53,148 nucleotides of DNA from Legionellales bacterium (GCA_002690495.1 NZEV01000034.1:1-53148), one strand, 5' to 3'. Positions 24,775 to 34,466 are shown, counted from the first letter of the stretch. A program made the numbers and translations. The notes: generated by a model from the letters alone, not told the origin.

Positions 24775-25797
24775 ATGTTTAGCAAGGAAGTAAATGATTT
24801 TAGGGCCCATTATGGATTTTTGATATTTGCATATATGGTCAATTTCCCCATATTTTTATGGGTTCTCAACCAACAGCTACTAGATTTACCAATGCTCAAA
24901 ATATCCTTAGTGATCCTTCAAGGACAAGTGGCGTTTTTCTTTTTTCTATTTTTCTATTTTATGCTAAAAAGAGCCATCAACGGCAATAACCCGCTAGATA
25001 TCGTCGATTGGTTATGTCAATGGGATCATATCAAACCGATTCTATTTAGAACAATGATTCTAGTCAGTCTAATGGTGATGGTGATATTTTTTCAATTGAA
25101 TTCAAAATTGTTGTTCAATCAATTTTTATTGTGGGATGGCGTTTGGGATCGTCTGTTGCAAGATTTTGATATTTGGGTGTTTGGCGCACATCCATGGCAA
25201 ATCGTGACTTCGTTACTATCGGAACAATCGACCGTTCGCTTTATTCGATTTTTAGACTTAGTCTATATCTATTGGTTTTCTATTCAATGGTTAGCCATTT
25301 ATGATGCAGCCTTTTTAGCGCCTTCAGAGCTCAGAAATAAAACACTAATGAATTATATCATTATTTGGTTTATCGGGACTGAAACGGGGGGATTTATCTA
25401 CTCAGGAGGCCCATTCTTTTATGCTCTAGATCCTCATAATTTATCACAAGCGAACTTTTTACATCAGATCCATGAAGTGACGCCATTATTTTGTTACAAG
25501 GCACAATTATTACTTTGGGATAATTTTCTCGTCGGTGGTACAAATATTCGTTTAGGTATTTCAGCATTTCCAAGTTTGCATGTAGCAATCTCTTATTTTA
25601 TCTTTTTATATTGTTTAGATCGTCAAAAATTTAGAGTGATTAGCTTTATTTTCTTTTTAGTCATTTGGGTTGGATCATCAGTGTTAGGATGGCATTATAT
25701 GGCTGATGGTTTCGGCGCGATTATTTTAGTCCATGTTGCAAGGTTTATCACAAACTGTATCTTTAACATAAACCAAAAAATGAGTGTGGTAAAATAG
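24775..25797 (+). CDS. PAP2-superfamily membrane protein (Aur1/IPC-synthase-like)
   Basis: A 340-residue polytopic protein with about eight hydrophobic helices. The C-terminal half has the lipid phosphatase/phosphotransferase motifs SAFPSLH (263-269) and GWHYMADGFGA (305-315), with catalytic His residues as in the PAP2_3 group that includes fungal Aur1-type inositolphosphorylceramide synthases. An upstream GGPFFYA segment also fits this group. Such proteins transfer or remove phospho-head groups on lipids; the real substrate is unknown. It is convergent with parB, with 4 bases between the stop codons. Coordinates assume the ATG at 24775. Confidence 0.75.
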   Translation: MFSKEVNDFRAHYGFLIFAYMVNFPIFLWVLNQQLLDLPMLKISLVILQGQVAFFFFLFFYFMLKRAINGNNPLDIVDWLCQWDHIKPILFRTMILVSLMVMVIFFQLNSKLLFNQFLLWDGVWDRLLQDFDIWVFGAHPWQIVTSLLSEQSTVRFIRFLDLVYIYWFSIQWLAIYDAAFLAPSELRNKTLMNYIIIWFIGTETGGFIYSGGPFFYALDPHNLSQANFLHQIHEVTPLFCYKAQLLLWDNFLVGGTNIRLGISAFPSLHVAISYFIFLYCLDRQKFRVISFIFFLVIWVGSSVLGWHYMADGFGAIILVHVARFITNCIFNINQKMSVVK

Positions 25798-25801
25798 TTA
25801 C

Positions 25802-26662
25802 TTATTGTTTGGTTAGTAATTTTAATAAATGACTGAGTTGGTCACTCGATGAAAAACTAATTGAAATTTTGCCTGCGCCTTGACTGTTTTGTTTGATGGC
25901 TGTTTTTGTTTCAAAAAGCTTAGTTAAACGTGTTTGAGCATTCATTAAAAAAGGTGAGGGCTGAGTGCTGTGTGGCGTTGCATTTAAATCTATCTGTTCA
26001 AGTTGGCGTACACTCATCTTCTTTTTGATGACTAATTTTGCTAAGGAGAGTTGTTTTTCTTGAGGGAAAGAGAGTAGACATTTTGCATGCCCCATTTCAA
26101 TTTCTCCATTTTTTAGAAAACATAATACCTCTGGGTCTAGTTGTAAAATTCTAAGCTTATTTGTAATGCCTGATCTAGATTGGCCGATGGTCTCTGCGAT
26201 TTCTGCATGTGTGAGTCGATGTGAATGGATCAGTTTTTGTATAGAAAGTGCTTCTTCAACAATGTTGAGGTCTTCACGATGTAAGTTTTCTAACAAATTC
26301 ATGACAGCAGCAGATTGGTTGTCATTTTCCTTGACGACACAAGGGACTGCTCGTAGCCCAGCTATTTTGGCCGCTTTCAAGCGTCGCTCACCTGCAATGA
26401 GTTCGTAGCCACCAGAAGATTTATAGCGCACGATGAGAGGTTGAATGATCCCTTGATGTTTGATGGTTTTGGCTAAGGATTCAAGCTTCTCATGATCAAA
26501 TGTGGCTCTACTTTGGAAAGGGCTTGGTGTAATGTCTCTGACATCAATTTTTTTAATCTGGTCAACACCAGGCTCAACAGTGGCAGTATCTACATTACCT
26601 AAGATCTCTTTTAACCCTAGATCGGTTAAACCACGCCCCAGACCGGATTTTTTAGAACTCAT
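25802..26662 (-). CDS. parB: Chromosome-partitioning protein ParB
   Basis: Binds parS sites, spreads as a CTP-dependent clamp and works with ParA to segregate origins. The N-terminal GLGRGLTDLGL is typical of chromosomal ParB, followed by the CTPase/ParB domain (PSPFQSRATFDHEKLESLA, ELIAGERRLKAAK) and a helix-turn-helix (HAEIAETIGQSRSGITNKLRIL). A short C-terminal dimerisation region completes 286 residues. I use the ATG at 26662 because it has an AGGAG site; it overlaps the parA stop by 11 bases. An in-frame ATG at 26686 is less likely. I found no clear parS site by eye. Confidence 0.95.
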   Translation of the reverse strand: MSSKKSGLGRGLTDLGLKEILGNVDTATVEPGVDQIKKIDVRDITPSPFQSRATFDHEKLESLAKTIKHQGIIQPLIVRYKSSGGYELIAGERRLKAAKIAGLRAVPCVVKENDNQSAAVMNLLENLHREDLNIVEEALSIQKLIHSHRLTHAEIAETIGQSRSGITNKLRILQLDPEVLCFLKNGEIEMGHAKCLLSFPQEKQLSLAKLVIKKKMSVRQLEQIDLNATPHSTQPSPFLMNAQTRLTKLFETKTAIKQNSQGAGKISISFSSSDQLSHLLKLLTKQ

Positions 26663-27431
26663 GAACAGCTCCTGTTTTTTTTGCAACTTCTGCGGCTAAA
26701 GCCAAATAAGCGATGGCACCTTGACAAAATTGGTCATATCTTAAAGCCGACATACCATGACTCGGTGCTTCAGCAAGACGAACATTTCTAGGTACAATGG
26801 TTTCATATACAGACCCTGAAAAGTGTTCTAAAATTTGTTCAGAAACTTCATGTGATAATCTATTACGGCCATCGTACATTGTTCTTAATAAGCCCTCTAT
26901 TGCTAAGGACGTATTGATAGAGGCCTTTAATTGTTCAATGGTGCGCATGAGCTTTGCAAGCCCTTCAAGTGCAAAATATTCACATTGAACAGGGATGATG
27001 ACAGAGTTTGCAGCAACCAACGCGTTGACTGTGAGAATATTTAAGGAAGGAGGACAATCAATAACGATATATTCATAATGATTAAGACATGGCTCTATGA
27101 CATACTTTAATGTTTTTTCTCGACGAGTACTATTGATGAGTTTGATCTCTGCTGCAGTTAAATTGCCTATAGTTGGAATGAGATCAAATCCCTCTGGTGT
27201 GTCTTTAATGCTTTTCATGATGTCGGTATTTTGACATAAGATGTCATAAATTGTTGCACCATCTGAATGAATATAACCTGAACTGGAAGAAGCATTCCCT
27301 TGAGGGTCAAGATCAATCAGTAAAGCACGTTTTTTTAATGCTGCCAAACCCGCACAAAGATTCACAGCTGTGGTTGTTTTACCAACCCCGCCTTTTTGAT
27401 TTGTGATGGCGATAACCCTTCCTGCTCCCAT
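26652..27431 (-). CDS. parA: Chromosome-partitioning ATPase ParA (Soj)
   Basis: A Walker-type ATPase that forms nucleoid-bound gradients that pull ParB-parS complexes. The deviant Walker A KGGVGKT (13-19) and the IDLDPQGNASS and IDCPPSLNILTVNALVAA motifs are present. The length of 259 residues is typical of chromosomal ParA. parA and parB are coupled by an 11-base overlap. In many gammaproteobacteria the order is mnmG-rsmG-parA-parB; here rsmG is missing and mnmG is separate. Confidence 0.96.
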   Translation of the reverse strand: MGAGRVIAITNQKGGVGKTTTAVNLCAGLAALKKRALLIDLDPQGNASSSSGYIHSDGATIYDILCQNTDIMKSIKDTPEGFDLIPTIGNLTAAEIKLINSTRREKTLKYVIEPCLNHYEYIVIDCPPSLNILTVNALVAANSVIIPVQCEYFALEGLAKLMRTIEQLKASINTSLAIEGLLRTMYDGRNRLSHEVSEQILEHFSGSVYETIVPRNVRLAEAPSHGMSALRYDQFCQGAIAYLALAAEVAKKTGAVHEF

Positions 27432-27471
27432 CTTTAAAGATTGGCATAAAAAGTTTTTTAATTCAATGAGT

Positions 27472-28041
27472 TCATTTGATTTTATGAAGCTGAATCAGAG
27501 AAAAAATATGGTGTCTTCGATGAGATGTTTTAAGTGTTTTCCATGCTGAAGAGAGCGTGATCTTGCCTTTAGGGTAGTGAATAAATACTTTTGATGATGC
27601 ATTGAGCATCGAGGAGTCTTCTAAATATTGGAGTGATTGTGCTAGCAGATCACTATCATATGGCGGATCTAAAAAAATAAAATCATAGGCTTTATTCGTG
27701 ATCTCTGTAGGAATATTTGTAGGAAAAGACCCTTGAAATAGATTGAGGCATCCTGGAGGTAGAAAATGGGCAGATTCTGATAGGTGACGAATCACTAGTT
27801 TCGATTGATCAATTGCATCAACATGTGCTGCACCTTCTGACAATGCATCCAGTCCTAATATCCCCGATCCTGTAAATGCATCTAGAATCGTCGCGTTTTT
27901 TATGTCAAAACGAATCCAGCTCATTAAACATTCTCGCATTACACCGGTACCAGGTCGTAGGCCTGGAAGGGATGGAAATGTGATTTTACGTCCTTTCCAC
28001 TCACCAGAAAGGATATATACAGTATTAGATTGAGCCGACAT
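27472..28041 (-). CDS. rsmD: 16S rRNA m2G966 methyltransferase
   Basis: Uses S-adenosylmethionine to methylate G966 of 16S rRNA. The N-terminus carries the family pattern SGEWKGRKITFP...GLRPGTGVMRECLMSWI. The SAM motif ATILDAFTGSGILGLDALS is followed by the catalytic FLDPPY. The length of 189 residues is typical. It overlaps the upstream M16 gene by 17 bases, so the two are coupled. An rsmD/M16/M16/ftsY neighbourhood also occurs in pseudomonads. Confidence 0.94.
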   Translation of the reverse strand: MSAQSNTVYILSGEWKGRKITFPSLPGLRPGTGVMRECLMSWIRFDIKNATILDAFTGSGILGLDALSEGAAHVDAIDQSKLVIRHLSESAHFLPPGCLNLFQGSFPTNIPTEITNKAYDFIFLDPPYDSDLLAQSLQYLEDSSMLNASSKVFIHYPKGKITLSSAWKTLKTSHRRHHIFSLIQLHKIK

Positions 28042-29293
28042 AAACAGAATAAAATTGATCTAGGGTGAATAATTGAGATACAGCAGCGATCTCTTCAACG
28101 GATAACACTTTAATTTTTTCAATCAAGGACTGATGAAATGATAGGGGAAGGTCTCTTGATATTAAAGTCTTTGCCTCTAGTAATTGGCTGGATTGATCAT
28201 CATGAAAAGAAAGTCGGGAGATTAAGTTTGCTTTCGCACTTTCAAATAAAGCGGGTGTAATGTGTTTACTTTGTAGTTGATGAATCCGCTGTTTGAGCTC
28301 CTCTTCTAATGACGCATGATCTTTTTTCATGGAACGACCTTTAATACCAAAAATAATCAAGCGATCCTCAGGTTGAATATATGAACGTATCATTTGAAAG
28401 CGACCACGACTTTCTTGATTGTTTTTATTCAATAGATTAGGGAAATTCTCTCCTCCTAAAATATGATTGGCCAATAATAATGCTGGAAAATTCTTGGCGT
28501 GCTCATCCATTTTGAGTTTCTTTGTGATGCAAAAATGAGCTTGAGGTGTATCAAAAGGAATTTTATAAATGGACCGGGCATTGTTGCTGGAAAGAGACTC
28601 TTGAGAGGGGGCTGGGTGTTTTACAGACGGTATTTTTACTGCAATTTTCTCAGCTTGGGCAAGAGCGCGCTCTGGGGTTAAGGCACCAATCATCAGTATT
28701 CTGACTTGATCTTTACGTATCATGTCATGGTGAAGGAGGTTTAATTCTGTAGAAGAAGTGTATTGAATTTTATCGTTTTTACCATAACTTGGCGCTGAAA
28801 AGCGAGGGGCATCCTCAAACATCAGTCGCATGCTTTCTTCATCACAAATATCTTCAGGGTTTGCTTGGGCTTTTGAACGCATTTGAATTTGTTTTGATGC
28901 CAATAGCTTGATTTCATTTTGTGGGAAAAGAGGCGTCAGGGCAGATGCGTCAATAGCACGAATTAATTGGTCTGTTGTCACAGAGGTTGGATATCGATAG
29001 TGAAGATCAAAGTCATTCTTATCAAGAGAGGTATTGAATAAAATGCCAGTACTATTCAGTAAGATTTGTAGGTTTGATTTTGTGAAATATTTAGATCCTT
29101 TATCGAGCGTATTAGCCATTAACATCAATTGCCCAGGTTCGAAAGACCTAGACCCTTGAGAGAAGGACACCACTAGCTCCTCCATTGGATAGTCTGGTGT
29201 ATATTGAATATATACGGAAACACCATTAGAGGTGGTGAATTTTTCGAATGCAAGTGCGCATGATAGTAAACAAATTAGTACACATTTAATCAT
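28025..29293 (-). CDS. Periplasmic M16-family protein without zinc motif
   Basis: A 422-residue exported protein with a signal peptide (MIKCVLICLLSCALA). Its fold pattern is that of M16 (insulinase/pitrilysin/PqqL-like) peptidases: an N-terminal domain with the FTTSNGVSVYI strand and a second domain around KIPFDTPQAHFCITKKL. There is no HxxEH or HxxxH motif in the region where M16 enzymes bind zinc (about 50-80), as expected for the non-catalytic subunit of a two-protein M16 pair. It overlaps the companion gene by 8 bases and rsmD by 17. Confidence 0.85.
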   Translation of the reverse strand: MIKCVLICLLSCALAFEKFTTSNGVSVYIQYTPDYPMEELVVSFSQGSRSFEPGQLMLMANTLDKGSKYFTKSNLQILLNSTGILFNTSLDKNDFDLHYRYPTSVTTDQLIRAIDASALTPLFPQNEIKLLASKQIQMRSKAQANPEDICDEESMRLMFEDAPRFSAPSYGKNDKIQYTSSTELNLLHHDMIRKDQVRILMIGALTPERALAQAEKIAVKIPSVKHPAPSQESLSSNNARSIYKIPFDTPQAHFCITKKLKMDEHAKNFPALLLANHILGGENFPNLLNKNNQESRGRFQMIRSYIQPEDRLIIFGIKGRSMKKDHASLEEELKQRIHQLQSKHITPALFESAKANLISRLSFHDDQSSQLLEAKTLISRDLPLSFHQSLIEKIKVLSVEEIAAVSQLFTLDQFYSVYVGSI

Positions 29294-30614
29294 TTGGTTT
29301 CACTGAAAGTAATATCCGTTTGGGGTCTTTTAAAAAATACTTATCGATCAAAGCAATGAGATCTTTTCTTGAAATATGATCTATTGTGTCATTTAACTGA
29401 TCATAATAATTTAAGTGAAGGTTGAAGTGGTCGAGCGTCACTAATCGTGCAGTTTTTTTCTTGAGACTGCTTTGATCGTAAAGATGCTTGATCTTGATTT
29501 TAGTTTTTAAGCTCTCCAGGTAGCGTTGATTAATATCATCTTCTTTGAGCTGGTTTAACATTTGTAAAACTTTACCTTTAAAACTGTAGAAATGCGTGTT
29601 CTGATGAGGGGTGCCATGAATGACAAAAAGACCGTTTGTTTTTGAGAATGCATTAAAGCGAATATCAATATCAGACATCAAATGGGAATCATCAATCAAA
29701 TGTTTTGAGCTGATACCATTAAAGGGGTTCGTTAAAATATCGGCCATGATTTCAAAACCTAATAGTTCGTTTAACGGTAAAACCGGTGGCAGTTTGAAAC
29801 CGATGAAATAATGTGGAAAATCAGATTTGGTCGTGATTTCTGCACGTAACTCAGGTAGAGCGATTTTATCTTCATGATAGAGTGGTCTACGGGTGTTTGT
29901 TTTAGGTAAGCGATAGAAGTATCGTTTGCTCAGCTCGATGACTGTTTTAGGATCAATATCGCCTACAACGATAATGGATAAATTGTTGCCGGTATATTGT
30001 GTTCTATACCATTTTGTGACTTCCGAGATAGATATGTTGTCAAGGTCTTCTTTCCAACCCTGGACGGGGTGTTGATAACCTGAAGAGGGGTACGCAATGG
30101 TTTCCCAAACTTCGTCGATGTATTCAGCATCACCAATCGACGGGGACTGTTTTTCATTCAATCGATGTTTTTCTTGATTTAAATTGTCCTCATTTAAAGA
30201 CAGGTTCATTGTACGTTCAGACTGGAGATCAAAAATAGATTCAATATGGTCTGGTGTGGTTTCAAAAGCATATTGGGTATAGTCCTTATTAACATGCCCA
30301 TCATAATGGCTTGAAGCATTTGCGAATGCTTGAGAAAGTGTCTCTTGATCAAAACTCAAGGTGTCTTTAAACATCATATGCTCAAGGAACAATGAAATCC
30401 CGGTAATCCCTCTGGGCTCATCGATAGAACCAACATGGAAGACAAAGTTTAATACAACAGCAGGTTGTTGATGGTCTTCTTCAACAATCACTCTGATCCC
30501 ATTTTCAAGTGTTGTCGTTGTAATTTTGTGGGTCGGTGATGTGTTATCTGCAAAAGATGTGAGGTTTAGGCTAAATATAATGCATATATAAACAAATACA
30601 TAATTGTACTTCAT
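29286..30614 (-). CDS. Periplasmic M16-family protein with a broken HxxEH motif
   Basis: A 442-residue exported protein of the M16 peptidase family; the signal peptide is residues 1-22 from the ATG at 30614. An upstream in-frame ATG at 30668 would add 18 residues ahead of the signal. The family segment around the zinc site reads GITGISLFLEHMMFKDT, where catalytic relatives have GxSHxLEHMMFKGT, so the first zinc-ligand His is Leu75. Glu78, His79 and a distal Glu154, 75 residues after His79, remain. It is the upstream gene of the pair and would normally be the active subunit. It is divergent from ftsY, with 37 bases between the starts. Confidence 0.88.
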   Translation of the reverse strand: MKYNYVFVYICIIFSLNLTSFADNTSPTHKITTTTLENGIRVIVEEDHQQPAVVLNFVFHVGSIDEPRGITGISLFLEHMMFKDTLSFDQETLSQAFANASSHYDGHVNKDYTQYAFETTPDHIESIFDLQSERTMNLSLNEDNLNQEKHRLNEKQSPSIGDAEYIDEVWETIAYPSSGYQHPVQGWKEDLDNISISEVTKWYRTQYTGNNLSIIVVGDIDPKTVIELSKRYFYRLPKTNTRRPLYHEDKIALPELRAEITTKSDFPHYFIGFKLPPVLPLNELLGFEIMADILTNPFNGISSKHLIDDSHLMSDIDIRFNAFSKTNGLFVIHGTPHQNTHFYSFKGKVLQMLNQLKEDDINQRYLESLKTKIKIKHLYDQSSLKKKTARLVTLDHFNLHLNYYDQLNDTIDHISRKDLIALIDKYFLKDPKRILLSVKPND

Positions 30615-30651
30615 GTTGTGAAAGTATATTATTAATAAATGGATATGGCAA

Positions 30652-31596
30652 ATGTTTAAACTATTCAATAGAAAAGCACAAAAAGAAACGACAAAGGCAA
30701 AAGTGAGCCAAGGCTTGAAGAAAACTCGTGTCAGCTTAACACAGCGTCTTGCAAGAGTGTTTCTCGGACAAACAGTGGTTGATCAAAACATCATTGAAGA
30801 AATTGAAATGGTGTTGTTATCTGCAGATGTTGGTGTTTCAAGTACAGAATCAATTATTCAATCATTAAAAGATGCCTTGTCAGAATATGGTGAGCTCACG
30901 AAAGAGCAAACCTTTAAAGTAATAAAAAACACAATGGTTGGTTTAATTAAACAGCCGAAACATAAAACAAAATTACCTAAAGGACATACTAAAGTCGTAT
31001 TAGTGGTGGGTGTGAATGGCGTGGGTAAAACGACATCAGTAGCTAAACTGGTGAAGAGAGAACAGCTTGAAGATAAGAAAGTATTGGTCGCAGCTGGAGA
31101 TACGTATCGAGCTGCAGCGGTACAACAGCTAAGAACTTGGTGTGAGCGTCTGGATGTGCCGATAGTTGCACAGCAAGATGGCGCAGACCCCGCGGCCGTC
31201 ATTTACGATGCATTGTCATCTGCGAAAGCTAAAAAAATGGATGTGATGATTGCGGATACCGCAGGTCGCCTTCATACGCAAGATAATTTAATGAATGAGC
31301 TAGAAAAAGTTCAACGTGTATTGAAAAAAATTGATGAGCACGCGCCTCATGAAACTTTAATTGTATTAGACGCAACGACTGGACAAACTGCATTCAATCA
31401 AGTGAAAGTGTTTTCTGATTTAATCGGCATTGATGGCATTATTTTGACAAAGCTAGATGGTACCGCAAAAGGGGGGATTATTTTTGCTATTCAAGATAAA
31501 TTGGGTGTTCCTGTTAAATATATTGGTGTTGGCGAAGGCGTTGATGATTTGTCAGAGTTTAAGCCGAAGGATTTCGTAGAAGCATTATTTGATTAA
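30652..31596 (+). CDS. ftsY: Signal recognition particle receptor FtsY
   Basis: GTPase that docks SRP-ribosome complexes to the Sec translocon. The N domain (about 20-105) precedes the G domain with P-loop GVNGVGKT (120-127), [30 protein letters not shown] and the terminal [12 protein letters not shown]. At 314 residues it consists of NG domains only; the long acidic A domain of E. coli FtsY is absent and a short basic N-terminus ([15 protein letters not shown]) takes its place. mnmG follows after 4 bases. The usual downstream ftsE-ftsX-rpoH are missing. Confidence 0.95.
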   Translation: MFKLFNRKAQKETTKAKVSQGLKKTRVSLTQRLARVFLGQTVVDQNIIEEIEMVLLSADVGVSSTESIIQSLKDALSEYGELTKEQTFKVIKNTMVGLIKQPKHKTKLPKGHTKVVLVVGVNGVGKTTSVAKLVKREQLEDKKVLVAAGDTYRAAAVQQLRTWCERLDVPIVAQQDGADPAAVIYDALSSAKAKKMDVMIADTAGRLHTQDNLMNELEKVQRVLKKIDEHAPHETLIVLDATTGQTAFNQVKVFSDLIGIDGIILTKLDGTAKGGIIFAIQDKLGVPVKYIGVGEGVDDLSEFKPKDFVEALFD

Positions 31597-31600
31597 AAAA

Positions 31601-33427
31601 ATGAAAATAGAAAAAGAGATTATCGTTATTGGTGGTGGGCATGCTGGGATTGAGGCTGCATCAGCTGCAGCAAGAATGGGTCTAGACACCATACTCATCA
31701 CCCAAAATTTAGACACCATTGGTCAATTATCATGTAATCCTGCTGTTGGCGGTATTGGAAAAAGTCATTTAGTGAAAGAAATTGATGCGATGGGTGGTTT
31801 GATTGGACGAGTTGCTGATCGTGCGGGGATACATAAAAGGGTACTCAATGCTAAAAAAGGTCCTGCGGTACAAGCAACGCGACTTCAAGCAGATAGACAA
31901 ATTTATAGATCCGAAATAAGAAAGTTATTGGATGAAACACCTCATCTCACCTTATTTCAACAAATGGTCGAGCGGTTGATTGTTGAGAATGAGGTGGTGC
32001 TGGGTGTTGTCACACAGTTGGGTGTACACATACATGCGAAAGCAGTGATTTTGACAACAGGTACGTTCTTAAGTGGTGTCACACATGTTGGCGTACATCA
32101 AAGTCCAGCAGGAAGAGCTGGAGATCCGCCATCGGTGCAATTATCACATCAACTTCAGCAGTTCCCGTTTAGATTTGGTCGCTTAAAAACTGGCACCCCT
32201 CCTCGGATTGATACAAAAAGCATTGATTTTTCAGACTTACAAATACAAGATAGCGAGTGTGATGGACCAGGTTTATCTGATTGGGATACGTATATCAAGC
32301 CTAAGCAAATGCCTTGCCACATCACACACACGAACCCTCGTACACATGATATTATTCTAAAGAATTTGAAGCAGTCTGCATTGTATGTTGGGCACATCGA
32401 TGGTGTTGGACCAAGATATTGTCCTTCTATAGAAGATAAAGTGGTCAAATTTAGTGATAAAAGTGCACATCAGGTGTTTATTGAGCCTGAAGGCTTATAT
32501 GTATCAGAAGTCTACCCAAATGGTATATCGACCAGTTTACCATTTGATGTTCAAAGACAATATGTGCGTACTATTAAAGGATTTGAGTCGGCTCATATTA
32601 CACGACCAGGCTATGCGATAGAGTATGATTACTTTGACCCAAGAGATTTGACGCCATATTTAATGTCAAAGTATATTAGCGGTTTGTTTTTTGCTGGGCA
32701 GATTAATGGTACCACAGGATATGAAGAAGCGGCGGCTCAAGGTTTACTTGCGGGTATTAATGCATCTCGATTTGCCAAAGAGCACTCGATGTGGATTCCA
32801 AAACGGAGTGAGGCTTATTTAGGAGTGATGGTTGATGATCTTGTTAATCATGGTGCGCCAGAGCCGTATAGGATGTTTACAAGTCGTGCTGAATATCGTT
32901 TGCTTTTAAGAGAAGATAATGCTGATGAACGATTGACTCCAATTGCAAGACGCATGGGTCTGATTACCGACCGACAATGGGATGTGTTTATAGATAAACA
33001 AACAACCTTGAAAGAAATGACAACATGGATCAATAATACTGTGATCTCAAAAGATGCGCCTTATGCAGCTGCTTTAGGATTGGAGCAGAATACCCCTTTA
33101 AGGGACTTGATAAAGAGACCAGATTTTAATTTACAATGGTTAGAAAAAGAAAAGATGTGTATGACCTTGTTAAAGCAAATTCAGGTTAATTTCAAATATC
33201 AAGGTTACATTGATCGTCAAAAACTTCAAATACAACGATTACAAGAATCAGAAGAAATGCACCTACCAAAGACCATCGATTATTTTCAAGTGCCTGGATT
33301 ATCAAATGAAGCAAAAGAAAAGCTTTCAGAGATCAGGCCTGAAACGCTTGGTCAAGCCAAGCGAGTCCCAGGAGTGACCCCGAGTGCTATTAATCAAGTG
33401 TTGGTGTATTTACGTAAGACAGCTTAA
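31601..33427 (+). CDS. mnmG: tRNA uridine-5-carboxymethylaminomethyl modification enzyme MnmG (GidA)
   Basis: FAD- and NADH-dependent partner of MnmE in U34 modification. The N-terminal dinucleotide-binding motif [13 protein letters not shown], the [22 protein letters not shown] block and the [10 protein letters not shown] signature are present. The C-terminal helical domain that binds MnmE and tRNA ends at residue 608. The ATG at 31601 lies 4 bases after the ftsY stop; an in-frame TTG at 31589 would overlap it. rsmG (gidB), its usual neighbour, does not follow. Confidence 0.96.
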   Translation: MKIEKEIIVIGGGHAGIEAASAAARMGLDTILITQNLDTIGQLSCNPAVGGIGKSHLVKEIDAMGGLIGRVADRAGIHKRVLNAKKGPAVQATRLQADRQIYRSEIRKLLDETPHLTLFQQMVERLIVENEVVLGVVTQLGVHIHAKAVILTTGTFLSGVTHVGVHQSPAGRAGDPPSVQLSHQLQQFPFRFGRLKTGTPPRIDTKSIDFSDLQIQDSECDGPGLSDWDTYIKPKQMPCHITHTNPRTHDIILKNLKQSALYVGHIDGVGPRYCPSIEDKVVKFSDKSAHQVFIEPEGLYVSEVYPNGISTSLPFDVQRQYVRTIKGFESAHITRPGYAIEYDYFDPRDLTPYLMSKYISGLFFAGQINGTTGYEEAAAQGLLAGINASRFAKEHSMWIPKRSEAYLGVMVDDLVNHGAPEPYRMFTSRAEYRLLLREDNADERLTPIARRMGLITDRQWDVFIDKQTTLKEMTTWINNTVISKDAPYAAALGLEQNTPLRDLIKRPDFNLQWLEKEKMCMTLLKQIQVNFKYQGYIDRQKLQIQRLQESEEMHLPKTIDYFQVPGLSNEAKEKLSEIRPETLGQAKRVPGVTPSAINQVLVYLRKTA

Positions 33428-33735
33428 TTAATTAATTCGCCAACCTTCATAGCTAACGACATATCACCATCAATACTTAATTGACCTTGCATAAATGCCA
33501 TCATGCCAGAAGTTTTGTGGTCTAAAATATCTTGGTATAAATCAGCACTTAATGTGACGGTGCAATCTGCATCTGCTTCCTCACAGGCCACGATATTTTT
33601 TCCTTGACTGTCTTTAATATGAAAACAACCGAGTTCTTTGATAATAATATTAATTGACCCACCAATTGGACCAATTTCGGTTATCTTCGATGAGACGCGT
33701 TTTAACACTTCATCTTTAGTGATCTTGTGATCCAT
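33424..33735 (-). CDS. Lone SCP2 sterol-carrier-domain protein
   Basis: A 103-residue protein made of a single SCP2 domain. Landmarks are the central strand [19 protein letters not shown], the [15 protein letters not shown] stretch and the terminal [20 protein letters not shown], the family's (G)KLK(I/V)xGDMxLAxKL-type ending. SCP2 domains bind lipids or sterol-like molecules; in bacteria some (UbiJ, UbiT) help ubiquinone synthesis. The role here is unknown. A good AGGAG site lies before the ATG. It overlaps the end of mnmG by 4 bases, tail to tail. Confidence 0.85.
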   Translation of the reverse strand: MDHKITKDEVLKRVSSKITEIGPIGGSINIIIKELGCFHIKDSQGKNIVACEEADADCTVTLSADLYQDILDHKTSGMMAFMQGQLSIDGDMSLAMKVGELIN

Positions 33736-33863
33736 GTTTATCTCCTATATATTTTTAAGTATAGCTGACATTTTGGTTGTTACATAGCAAGAGATCAGAT
33801 ATTTATCTTGCGTCGTAATTTGATTTTGTTATAGTGTTATTTGGCGATAGTTAGGGGAGCTCA

Positions 33864-34466
33864 ATGATTTTAGGATATAGGATAGTCACTTTTTTATTAG
33901 CTGGTGGGTATTTCGTTGAAATGTTTACTAGACAAGGGCTACATATGTTTCATTATCTCACAATTTGGGGTTTAACTGCGTCACTCGTGTGTGCAGGTAT
34001 GATGCTCTATCACACGCTAGTGGTTGAGACGAGACGGTTTAATTTTTTCTCTGCGACGACATTTTGTTTAAATATTGTCATTATGGTTTTATATTGGAAG
34101 CTTTACTTTAAAGACCCTCATTTATTGTATGCTGATGAACCGCAATTACCTTGGTATAGAGATGACTATTTGCATTTGCTGGGCCCTGTTTTACAGTGTA
34201 TTGATTCATTGTTTATTTACTGTGCATTTAGAATCCAGAGAGTGGCCGCGTTATGTGCCTATTACCTCGCTTCAGTATGTTATATGATTCTTAGTGAAAC
34301 TTTATTTCATTTGCCATATCCATTTATGACACATTTTACTTTTTATGAGCGGTTTTTGTTTTATCAAAAAGGACTCATCATTGGTACGACTGCTTTTCTG
34401 ATCGCTTTATTTGTTTCAAATGCCATTGAAAAGAAGCGTTTTAATCCTTTACTAAGGTCCGTCTAG
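33864..34466 (+). CDS. Six-helix membrane protein, possibly AIG1/FAR-17a-like
   Basis: A 200-residue protein with about six hydrophobic helices and a basic C-terminus (KKRFNPLLRSV). The region YLHLLGPVLQCIDSLFIY followed by a LPYPFMTHF loop recalls the AIG1/FAR-17a family, membrane hydrolases of fatty-acid esters, in which an H..P...ID pattern and a YPF loop occur. The match is by eye and weak, and I cannot confirm the family's catalytic Thr/His pair. A GGGGAG ribosome site precedes the ATG. The gene stands alone on the plus strand between leftward genes and overlaps the next one tail to tail by 26 bases. Confidence 0.6.
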   Translation: MILGYRIVTFLLAGGYFVEMFTRQGLHMFHYLTIWGLTASLVCAGMMLYHTLVVETRRFNFFSATTFCLNIVIMVLYWKLYFKDPHLLYADEPQLPWYRDDYLHLLGPVLQCIDSLFIYCAFRIQRVAALCAYYLASVCYMILSETLFHLPYPFMTHFTFYERFLFYQKGLIIGTTAFLIALFVSNAIEKKRFNPLLRSV

